Part shown: positions 1-6,543 of the stretch, in pieces
How the letters are laid out: each line of letters opens with the position of its first letter
Position numbering within the stretch: the stretch's first letter is position 1
From: Bacteroidota bacterium
GTDB lineage: Bacteria > Bacteroidota > Bacteroidia > Bacteroidales > VadinHA17
Assembly (NCBI GenBank): GCA_029547705.1
Contig: JAKPOU010000040.1
Location: 1-54,234, forward strand
Reading direction: 5' to 3'
DNA length: 54,234 nucleotides
Made by a program: the position numbers and the translations under genes
The notes under the pieces: model-generated
Told to the model about the DNA's origin: nothing
Seen by the model: the letters and a program-made list of their open reading frames with translations, nothing else
Database searches by the model: none

Positions 1-244
1 CCCAGACGCCCTCTTTCCACAGTTCACCGGTGTCCCGGTTGCGATAGGACAGGGGACCAAGGTGAACGATCTTGCCCAGCTGAGTATTGGCTTTATTAAA
101 ATCCCGGGTATCCTGGACGATAATAAGGCCGCCATCCGTGCGCTCCCGAACGGTTCGTAGTTGAACAAGAATTCGAGCGCCGAGGGGAATTACCCCCGGA
201 TTTACGACGGGGAACGCCGTGTCAAGCTCACTTGCGGATATCAT
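1..244 (-). CDS. Phage-type GroES-like co-chaperonin, partial
   Basis: The gene runs off the left edge; 81 residues of its N-terminus are visible on the minus strand. The protein has the GroES-like opening seen in many tailed phages and marine viruses: a short acidic lead, a P-x-G-x-R-I-L-V-Q-L strand at residues 20-29, a basic stretch followed by G-G-L-I-I at 38-42, then D-T-R-D and L-G-P-L-S-Y-R-N-R at 62-70. Bacterial GroES lacks this L-G-P-L-x-Y/F-R-N-R motif. The ATG is preceded by AGGAGA six bases upstream, a strong Shine-Dalgarno site unlike those of the resident genes. The small ORF at 276-458 lies just upstream on the same strand. GC content also looks higher than in neighbours. The function would be a co-chaperonin for capsid or other protein folding; assignment rests on motif recognition only. 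Confidence 0.6.
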   Translation of the reverse strand, partial: MISASELDTAFPVVNPGVIPLGARILVQLRTVRERTDGGLIIVQDTRDFNKANTQLGKIVHLGPLSYRNRDTGELWKEGVW

Positions 245-275
245 CTAAACTCTCCTACAGAGTTGGTGGGTAAAA

Positions 276-458
276 CTAGTCTTCTTCGGGAATTGCCTTT
301 AACAAATTCAGGGCGGTCTTCAGACCTTGTAATTGTCCCTGAATTTTGGTAAAATCAGACTTTTCCACAAAGTCCTTATCTTCCAAAATCACACGTCGGT
401 CAGCAATCTCCTGATTTAGCAGGTTGATATACTGACCGATGAATGAGTCTTGATTCAA
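276..458 (-). CDS. Small hypothetical protein, probably phage-derived
   Basis: A 60-residue ORF with a TTG start. I do not recognise its family. It is charged and helical-looking, rich in Q, L, K and D, with no membrane segment or signal peptide, and resembles the short coiled proteins common in phage structural regions. The TTG overlaps the TGA of another reading frame (TTGA), which would allow translational coupling to an upstream gene ending there. It ends 31 bases before the GroES-like gene on the same strand, so the two probably belong to one transcription unit. Coding status is supported mainly by this arrangement. Confidence 0.4.
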   Translation of the reverse strand: MNQDSFIGQYINLLNQEIADRRVILEDKDFVEKSDFTKIQGQLQGLKTALNLLKAIPEED

Positions 459-500
459 GCTTCAGGAGCTTCAGGAGCTTCAGGAGTTTCAGGATCCCCG
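455..500 (-). pseudogene. C-terminal tail of an upstream gene with Pro-Glu-Ala repeats
   Basis: On the minus strand one frame reads G-D-P-E-T-P-E-A-P-E-A-P-E-A then TGA at 457-455. The DNA is a near-perfect 9-base repeat (TCCTGAAGC). Low-complexity P-E-A tails are common at the ends of phage and secreted proteins. The TGA overlaps the TTG start of the next small ORF. Upstream the frame runs into the end of the nspC gene, in a different frame, so the body of this protein is missing. This marks either a deletion or an assembly junction at about 490-520. Confidence 0.35.
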
Positions 501-518
501 GAAAGGGTATAATAAGGC

Positions 519-1658
519 TCAGGACAGACGGTTCTTATAATCCTCGTAACCGAATTTCTTCAGCAGACGGAATTTCCCTTCCTTTGTCCAGACACCGATT
601 GAGGGATGATGAACTCCGTTGAAGGTAGTGGTCTTGACCATGGTATAATGTATCATATCAAGAAAAACTATCCTGTCGCCAGGCTTCAGCTCCCTGTCAA
701 ATGACCAGTCTCCCATAAAATCACCGGAAAGGCAGGAGTTTCCGCCCATCCTGTATACGGGTTTCCCCTGAACCGGATCAGTGGCACCAAGTATTTTAGG
801 CTTGTATGGCATTTCCAGGCAGTCAGGCATATGTGCCGTAAAGGAAACATCCAGAATGGCAGTGACTATACCCCGGTTTACCACTATATCCTCCACTGTT
901 GCCACCAGCTCACCGGTTTCCCAGGCAAAGGCGCTTCCCGGTTCAAGGATGACGTGCAATCCCGTTCTTTTCCTGAAATCCCTTATCAGCTTAATAAGAT
1001 GATCCGTATCATAGCCTTTTCCCGTGATCAGATGGCCACCTCCCATATTAATCCATTTCAGCCGGGGGAAAAACCTCCCGAATTTATTTTCAACCGCATC
1101 AAGCAGTTTTTCAAGCGCAAAGGAATCTGACTCAAACAACACATGAAAGTGAAATCCTTCAATGCCTTCAGGCAGATCATTGCCCAGATCATCCGCACGG
1201 ATCCCGAGCCTGGACCCGGGAGCACCGGGGTTGTAAAGGCTGTAAGTGATTTCAGAAAATTCGGGATTTATTCTCAGACCCGGCGATATGACCGGAGTAT
1301 GTTTCTTCAGCCTGTCGTAATACTTCCTGTACTGCTGTAAAGAATTAAAGGTGATATGTGAACTCAGCTCCATTATTGAGTCAAATTCCTCTTCCTTGTA
1401 AACAACTGAATAAGTATGCGCCGGGGATCCCATCTCTTCAAAGCAAAGACGTGCCTCGTCCAGCGAGCTGGCAGCCGCTCCTGAAATATATTCCCTGGCA
1501 ATACCGAACACGCCCCACATTGCAAATCCCTTGAAGGCAAGAATGATTTCAGCTCCTGATTCACCGGCTACATGCCTGATAAGGGAGAGGTTTTTCCGGA
1601 AGCGCTCCTCATCCATTACGAAACATGGCGACGGCAATATATCATAATTGATTAGCAT
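519..1658 (-). CDS. nspC: Carboxynorspermidine/carboxyspermidine decarboxylase NspC
   Basis: PLP-dependent fold-III decarboxylase of 379 aa, the usual length for NspC. It decarboxylates carboxyspermidine (or carboxynorspermidine) to the free polyamine in the cytoplasm, the last step of the aspartate-semialdehyde route to spermidine. The start I-N-Y-D-I-L-P-S-P-C-F-V is typical. The PLP lysine is expected at K43 in L-A-F-K-G-F-A-M-W, and the glycine-rich phosphate-binding stretch is M-G-G-G-H-L-I-T-G-K-G-Y-D. The C-terminal half carries the conserved Y-R-M-G-G-N-S-C-L-S-G-D segment. The partner dehydrogenase gene lies upstream on the same strand, separated by a 230-base spacer full of tandem repeats. 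Assignment is firm at family level; which polyamine is made cannot be read from the sequence. Confidence 0.93.
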   Translation of the reverse strand: MLINYDILPSPCFVMDEERFRKNLSLIRHVAGESGAEIILAFKGFAMWGVFGIAREYISGAAASSLDEARLCFEEMGSPAHTYSVVYKEEEFDSIMELSSHITFNSLQQYRKYYDRLKKHTPVISPGLRINPEFSEITYSLYNPGAPGSRLGIRADDLGNDLPEGIEGFHFHVLFESDSFALEKLLDAVENKFGRFFPRLKWINMGGGHLITGKGYDTDHLIKLIRDFRKRTGLHVILEPGSAFAWETGELVATVEDIVVNRGIVTAILDVSFTAHMPDCLEMPYKPKILGATDPVQGKPVYRMGGNSCLSGDFMGDWSFDRELKPGDRIVFLDMIHYTMVKTTTFNGVHHPSIGVWTKEGKFRLLKKFGYEDYKNRLS

Positions 1659-1671
1659 ATAATTAATTTGT

Positions 1672-1877
1672 TATGGCCTGACATCCGCTACAAGGCAATA
1701 CCAGGATATTATAAGTAAAGTCTTATGGCCTTACATCCGCCACACGGCAACTCCTGGATCTTTCATTAAAGTGATATGGCCTTACATCCGCCACACGACA
1801 ACTCATGGGTCTTTTAGCAAAGTGTTGTGTCCTTGCATCTGCAATGCGGCAGTACGAGGATCTTTCAACAAAAGCAA
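1672..1877. repeat. Four tandem degenerate 51-52 bp repeats between polyamine genes
   Basis: Units begin at 1672, 1724, 1775 and 1826, each opening with TATGGCCTTACATCCGC or a variant and ending near GGATCTTTCA..AAAG. Units two and three are nearly identical; units one and four have diverged. A possible fifth, shortened copy overlaps the 3' end and stop codon of the dehydrogenase gene (1889). A 51-base period is 17 codons, so an open frame runs through on the minus strand, but I do not consider it a gene. The repeats fill nearly all the spacer between the dehydrogenase and nspC. Confidence 0.8.
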
Positions 1878-1888
1878 AACGCCGGGTA

Positions 1889-3082
1889 CTACAGCTCCAG
1901 ATCAACGTCATGAAGCTCCACCCATGGCAGTCCGAGTTTATTTAGTTGTTCCATGAAGGGATCCGGATCGAATTCCTCAACATTGAAAACCCCGGGTTTC
2001 TTCCAGATACCTTTCAGGTACATCATTGCTCCGATAGTTGCAGGAACTCCCGTAGTATAACTTACAGCCTGGGTTCCCGTTTCCCTGAAGGCAAGCTCAT
2101 GACTGCAATTGTTGTATATGTAGTATGTTTTTTCCTTTCCGTCCTTTATGCCCCTTATCCTGCAGCCTATCGACGTCCATCCCTTATAATTCTCTCCCAG
2201 GTCACCGGGATCGGGCAATACGGCTTTCAGAAACCTGATGGGAACAATTTCCCTTCCATCAAACATAATAGGCTCAATACCTGCCATTCCGATATTCTGA
2301 ATCACCCTAAGATGGGTCAGGTATTCCTGTCCGAATGTCATCCAGAACCTTGCACGCTTCAGGGTGGGGAAGTTCTTTACGAGCGATTCCAGCTCCTCAT
2401 GATATATCAGATATGACTCCCTCGGTCCTATTCCCGGATAAGTGAGAGGTTTATGGATTTCATGGGGCTTTGTATAAACCCACTTGCCGTTCTCCCAGTA
2501 TTTCCCTTTCTGAGTGACCTCCCTGATGTTTATCTCAGGATTGAAATTCGTTGCAAACGGCTTTCCGTGATCACCTGCATTACAGTCAACAATATCAAGA
2601 TAATGCAGTTCATCGAAATGATGTTTTGCTGCATAGGCGGTAAATACCGATGTAACGCCCGGATCAAAGCCGCAGCCAAGTATTGCGGTAATCCCGGCAT
2701 CCCTGTACCTGTCATCATATGCCCACTGCCAGCTGTATTCGAATTTTGCTTCATCCAGAGGCTCGTAATTTGCGGTATCCAGGTAGGCCACACCCGTTTC
2801 CAGGCAGGCATCCATGATGTGAAGATCCTGGTACGGCAATGCCACGTTAACCACTATATCCGGCCTGAACGATTTGATCAGCCTTACCAGTTCCGGAACA
2901 TTATCGGCATCAATAGCCGCAGTTTTAACACGGTCAGTGCCAACTCTTTCCGCAATGGCATCACATTTGGACCTGGTCCGGCTTGCAAGAAGTATTTCAG
3001 TAAAAACATCAGGAAGAGATGCCATCTTATGGACCACAACCGTGCCCACTCCTCCTGCACCAATAACCAATACTTTCCCCAT
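1889..3082 (-). CDS. Carboxyspermidine synthase (saccharopine-dehydrogenase family)
   Basis: A 397-residue saccharopine-dehydrogenase-family protein with an N-terminal Rossmann fold: V-L-V-I-G-A-G-G-V-G-T-V at residues 4-15, then R-T-R-S-K as the NADP-type second loop. The set continues with V-V-N-V-A-L-P-Y-Q-D and L-D-T-A-N-Y-E, and the family's G-C-G-F-D-P-G-V-T-S motif. With nspC immediately downstream, the likely reaction is NADPH-dependent reductive condensation of aspartate semialdehyde with putrescine (or diaminopropane) to carboxyspermidine. True saccharopine dehydrogenase (lysine) is less likely, because this window makes lysine by the diaminopimelate route (lysA at 49148). A TAnnTTTG promoter box lies at 3153-3160, back to back with the trkH promoter. 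Confidence 0.9.
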   Translation of the reverse strand: MGKVLVIGAGGVGTVVVHKMASLPDVFTEILLASRTRSKCDAIAERVGTDRVKTAAIDADNVPELVRLIKSFRPDIVVNVALPYQDLHIMDACLETGVAYLDTANYEPLDEAKFEYSWQWAYDDRYRDAGITAILGCGFDPGVTSVFTAYAAKHHFDELHYLDIVDCNAGDHGKPFATNFNPEINIREVTQKGKYWENGKWVYTKPHEIHKPLTYPGIGPRESYLIYHEELESLVKNFPTLKRARFWMTFGQEYLTHLRVIQNIGMAGIEPIMFDGREIVPIRFLKAVLPDPGDLGENYKGWTSIGCRIRGIKDGKEKTYYIYNNCSHELAFRETGTQAVSYTTGVPATIGAMMYLKGIWKKPGVFNVEEFDPDPFMEQLNKLGLPWVELHDVDLEL

Positions 3083-3152
3083 ATCTGAATTGAATTTTTA
3101 AGGTTTAATCATTCGGGTTCATGTTTTCCTGCGATCAATACTAACAGGATTT

Positions 3153-3160
3153 CAAATATA
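3153..3160 (-). promoter_or_regulatory. Bacteroidota -7 box for the polyamine genes
   Basis: The minus strand reads TATATTTG, an exact TAnnTTTG match, 70 bases upstream of the dehydrogenase ATG. No clear TTTG -33 element is seen. Motif match only. Confidence 0.4.
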
Positions 3161-3251
3161 GGATTAATAATTGACCAATCAGCAGGGGTTTGTCAGGGTT
3201 GATCAACATACTGATTTTTGCCGGAAATTGAAGCATAATACCATAACTGAT

Positions 3252-3259
3252 TATCTTTG
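3252..3259 (+). promoter_or_regulatory. Bacteroidota -7 box for the first trkH gene
   Basis: TATCTTTG matches TAnnTTTG and lies 22 bases before the ATG at 3282, with an ATTG element about 21 bases upstream as a candidate -33 box. A start here would leave a very short leader. The position also argues that translation begins at 3282, since the longer open frame would start upstream of this promoter. Confidence 0.4.
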
Positions 3260-3281
3260 TCCGCAGTTTCTGGGGTTTGAC

Positions 3282-4727
3282 ATGAGATTCATACATCCTC
3301 CGGCGATAATAAGGATACTGAGTACAAATCTTCTCATAGAGGTTTTTGTATTTCTGATTTGTGTTCCCGTGGCACTGGTTTATCATGAATCAACTTTGCC
3401 CTTTATCTGGCCGGCAATTATTACATTATCATTTTCAGCGGCTTTTTTCCTTTTATCAAGGAAAAGTTCCGTGAGAAAAATAAATATCAGAGAGGGATTC
3501 CTGTCTGTCGCCATGTCATGGGTCATATTTTCACTCTTCGGAACCCTTCCGTATATTTTCAGCCGGACAATACCACGTTTCACTGATGCCTTATTCGAAT
3601 CCACTTCAGGAATTACAACCACAGGTTCCACAGTAATAGCAAATGTCGAGGCACTGCCCTATTCGGTAAATTTTTACCGGGCACTCACACACTGGGCCGG
3701 AGGACTGGGCATAGTTCTTCTTGTTATTATAATTCTCCCGGAGCTGGGAATTTCAGCACATCAGCTTTTAAGAAGAGAATCATCCATAAGGGAAAAAATA
3801 GTTCCCAAAACCAAGTCAGTGGGTTTCAGGCTTCTTTTCATATATCTTGCACTTACAGCCCTTCAGATAATTTTGCTTTCAGCAGGCGATATGAATCTTT
3901 TTGAAAGTATTTGTCACTCTTTCAGCACAATAGCAACCGGTGGCTTTTCCATAAAAAATACGAGTATGATGGGCTATTCCCCTTACAGTCAATATATCAT
4001 GGCTATCTTCATGCTCTTCGGCGGTATAAGCTTTGTAATATATTATCATTTCATAAAACTGCAGTTCAAAAAGATAGGCAGCAATGATGAATTCTGGTTT
4101 TACCTGGCAGTAATACTTCTGTCAGGAACAGTGGCTACTCTCATCCTGTACGGGACCACGTCCGATCCCTTTGAACTCTCATTCAGACAGGGTTTTTTTC
4201 AGACCATATCAATCATAACCACAAGCGGTTTTACAACAACCGATTACCTTAACTGGCCGCATGCAGGCACTTTTCTGATTTTTATACTCCTGTTTTCAGG
4301 TGCTTCAACCGGTTCCACAACCGGGGGAATAAAGATGGCCAGACACCTGATCCTGATCAAAAGCATCCGAAATGTATTCATCAGGCTCAGTCACCCGAGT
4401 GCGGTGACACAGATAAAGCTTCACGGCAATACATTAAGTGAAAAAAGTATAACATCTGTATTTTCATTTATTCTCATCTACATTTTCCTTTTCATATCGG
4501 GAACACTGCTGATCACTCTCACCGGAACCGATCCGGTTACTTCAGCAAGTGCAGTAGCCGCTTCACTGGGAAATACCGGTCCAGGGCTCGGAACAATAGG
4601 CCCGATGTTCACCTATTCCCACATGACGGATTTCAACAAGATATTCTTCTGTATCCTCATGATAACCGGAAGACTGGAGGTAAATACTCTATTTATTCTT
4701 CTTTCAAGATCATTCTGGAAAGACTGA
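3282..4727 (+). CDS. trkH: Potassium uptake channel subunit TrkH (copy 1)
   Basis: Inner-membrane K+ transporter of the Trk/Ktr/HKT superfamily, 481 aa from the chosen ATG, normal for TrkH. It shows the four-fold pore repeat: S-G-I-T-T-T-G-S-T (first filter), A-T-G-G-F-S (second), T-T-S-G-F-T-T-T-D (third) and G-N-T-G-P-G-L-G (fourth), separated by hydrophobic helices. The open frame extends to 3171, but the extra 37 residues are not membrane-like and a promoter box lies within them, so 3282 is preferred; its first residues align with those of the second copy. A hairpin and 18 bases separate it from copy 2. No TrkA-like NAD-binding partner is in the window, so the gating subunit must be encoded elsewhere. 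Confidence 0.93.
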   Translation: MRFIHPPAIIRILSTNLLIEVFVFLICVPVALVYHESTLPFIWPAIITLSFSAAFFLLSRKSSVRKINIREGFLSVAMSWVIFSLFGTLPYIFSRTIPRFTDALFESTSGITTTGSTVIANVEALPYSVNFYRALTHWAGGLGIVLLVIIILPELGISAHQLLRRESSIREKIVPKTKSVGFRLLFIYLALTALQIILLSAGDMNLFESICHSFSTIATGGFSIKNTSMMGYSPYSQYIMAIFMLFGGISFVIYYHFIKLQFKKIGSNDEFWFYLAVILLSGTVATLILYGTTSDPFELSFRQGFFQTISIITTSGFTTTDYLNWPHAGTFLIFILLFSGASTGSTTGGIKMARHLILIKSIRNVFIRLSHPSAVTQIKLHGNTLSEKSITSVFSFILIYIFLFISGTLLITLTGTDPVTSASAVAASLGNTGPGLGTIGPMFTYSHMTDFNKIFFCILMITGRLEVNTLFILLSRSFWKD

Positions 4728-4747
4728 ATCCGGAAATAAACCGGATT
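4727..4747 (+). terminator. Intercistronic hairpin between the two trkH genes
   Basis: AATCCGG, a 7-base AT-rich loop, CCGGATT: a perfect 7-bp stem starting at the stop codon of the first trkH. There is no T-run after it, so it is more likely an mRNA stabiliser or attenuating structure than a full terminator. Confidence 0.35.
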
Positions 4748-4781
4748 GAGTATCTTTACGGGCCGTTTGAGGGGCATTAAA

Positions 4782-6227
4782 ATGAAAATGATCAATCCTT
4801 TGATTATTGCAAGGATACTGAGTACAATCCTGCTGATCGAATCCCTTTGCTTTTTGGTTTGTATTCCCGTTTCACTCAGCTACAGCGAGCCTTCCCGTCC
4901 GTTTCTGCTTTCTTCGGCAATCACAGGATCCCTCTGTTTCATATTGAGGATGCTCAGCCTCAGGACCGGAATTACAAAAATCAGTATCCGGGACAGTTAT
5001 ATCACCGTGGCACTGGCATGGATAATCCTCTCCCTGGCAGGTACACTTCCATACATCCTGTCAGGAACCATTTCATCACTTAACGACGCTTTCTTCGAAT
5101 CTGCTTCAGGATTCACCACTACAGGGGCATCAGTCATCACCGATGTGGAAATACTTCCCTTTTCCATTCTTTTCTGGAGAAGTTTTACACACTGGATCGG
5201 GGGCATAGGAATAATTGTGCTTGTCATTATAATACTTCCTGCCCTTAAACTGACAGCTCATCAGCTGTTCAGCCTGGAATCATCCCTTAAGGAGAAGATA
5301 CAGCCCAAAACAAAAACCGTGGGCGCCATCCTGCTTATGGCATATACAGGTCTGACCATCATACAGATTCTCCTGCTGTGGGCCGGAGATATGAATCTTT
5401 TTGAAAGTGTATGCCTTACTTTCGGAACTGTTGCTACCGGAGGATTCTCTGTCAGAAACACCGGACTAATCAGCTATTCTCCATACAGCCAGTATGTCAT
5501 TGCCATCTTCATGTTTCTTTCAGGTGTAAGTTTTGTTGTATATTATTATCTGATAAAGAGGCAGTTTCACAAAATCAGGCAAAACAATGAACTGGTTTTC
5601 TATACGGCTGTTGTTCTGATCAGCGGAACGGTAATTTCCCTGATGCTGCTTTCTGCCGGAGACAAAGAAACTGAGCCCGCATTCAGGGAAGGCTTTTTCC
5701 AGGTCATTTCAATCATTACCACAACGGGATATACAACCGTGGATTACCTGACATGGCCATCTGCCGGCCTGTTAATTATTTTCGTGCTTATGTTTGCCGG
5801 AGCCTGTACGGGATCTACAACGGGAAGCATTAAAATGGCGAGGCATTTAATAGTTCTCAAAAACATCAGATTACTTTTTGTCAGACTTATTCATCCAAAT
5901 GCAGTAATCCAGCTGAAAATGAATGGCAGACCGGTAAGTGACAGGGTTAATATGTCGATACTCACCTTTGTGCTGCTTTATGTCGTTATTTTTTTAAGTG
6001 CCACGCTTATTGTTGTGCTGACGGGTGTGGATACGGTTACATCGGCCGGCGCAGTTGCCTCAACCCTGGGAAATGTCGGACCGGGACTGGGAGCAGTGGG
6101 TCCCATGTTCAATTATAATCATCTTCCTGAAGCAGACAAATTGCTTTTCAGTCTGCTGATGATCATCGGAAGACTTGAAATAAACACCCTCTTCATAATT
6201 TTTACCGGATCGTTCAGGAAAATGTGA
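4782..6227 (+). CDS. trkH: Potassium uptake channel subunit TrkH (copy 2)
   Basis: A second TrkH of exactly 481 aa, clearly paralogous to the gene just upstream: both open with P-x-I-I-A/R-R-I-L-S-T-x-L-L-I-E and share nearly all pore motifs. Filters here are S-G-F-T-T-T-G-A-S, A-T-G-G-F-S, T-T-T-G-Y-T-T-V-D and G-N-V-G-P-G-L-G. The ATG at 4782 has GAGGGG seven bases upstream, one of the better Shine-Dalgarno sites in the window, and is preferred to the TTG at 4746. Small changes around the third filter (S-G-F versus T-G-Y) could alter conductance or Na+/K+ choice, but this is speculation. Tandem duplication followed by divergence is the simplest history. Confidence 0.93.
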   Translation: MKMINPLIIARILSTILLIESLCFLVCIPVSLSYSEPSRPFLLSSAITGSLCFILRMLSLRTGITKISIRDSYITVALAWIILSLAGTLPYILSGTISSLNDAFFESASGFTTTGASVITDVEILPFSILFWRSFTHWIGGIGIIVLVIIILPALKLTAHQLFSLESSLKEKIQPKTKTVGAILLMAYTGLTIIQILLLWAGDMNLFESVCLTFGTVATGGFSVRNTGLISYSPYSQYVIAIFMFLSGVSFVVYYYLIKRQFHKIRQNNELVFYTAVVLISGTVISLMLLSAGDKETEPAFREGFFQVISIITTTGYTTVDYLTWPSAGLLIIFVLMFAGACTGSTTGSIKMARHLIVLKNIRLLFVRLIHPNAVIQLKMNGRPVSDRVNMSILTFVLLYVVIFLSATLIVVLTGVDTVTSAGAVASTLGNVGPGLGAVGPMFNYNHLPEADKLLFSLLMIIGRLEINTLFIIFTGSFRKM

Positions 6228-6543
6228 GATCCTGTTTCAGGGTTTCCAATCCATTAAATGATATTTACAGTTCATGTTTCAGCTGCCTGCACAATATCAT
6301 GCAAGCCCGGTTACTGACAATATTGTGCCCGGGCCGGCGTATCTCCGGAGCCGAAACTGAAAACCGCTTCTCATAAACAGAATCCTTCACGGAATCATCT
6401 GTTTGAAAGAAAATTAAAAAAATGATTATTTTCGGGGAGATTTTTATGAAATAAAGGAGAGGAAGAAAGTGTCCTGCCGGAACAGGACACAGTGCCGTAA
6501 ATCATTGGAAAAACCCGTTTCAGCAGCATAAAACAAAATTATT
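6228..6543. other. Intergenic region upstream of the SIS gene with a hairpin
   Basis: 316 bases without a gene. The main structure is a perfect 8-bp stem at 6469-6490, GTGTCCTG - CCGGAA - CAGGACAC, about 55 bases before the SIS-domain ATG; it could be an operator or an RNA hairpin. I see no TAnnTTTG box, no recognisable riboswitch and no coding remnant. Confidence 0.4.

Noticed and set aside
161..352. Plus-strand ORF at the left edge
   Set aside because: It is antisense to the GroES-like gene and the small ORF, both better supported.
1723..1911. Small repeat-containing ORF on the minus strand after the carboxyspermidine synthase gene
   Set aside because: It is open only because the tandem repeat period is a multiple of three; it starts inside the neighbouring gene in another frame and has no ribosome binding site.
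1889..3082. Lysine-pathway saccharopine dehydrogenase
   Set aside because: The neighbouring nspC and the diaminopimelate-route lysA make a carboxyspermidine synthase role far more likely.
3171..3281. N-terminal extension of the first TrkH
   Set aside because: It is not membrane-like, differs from copy 2, and contains the likely promoter box.
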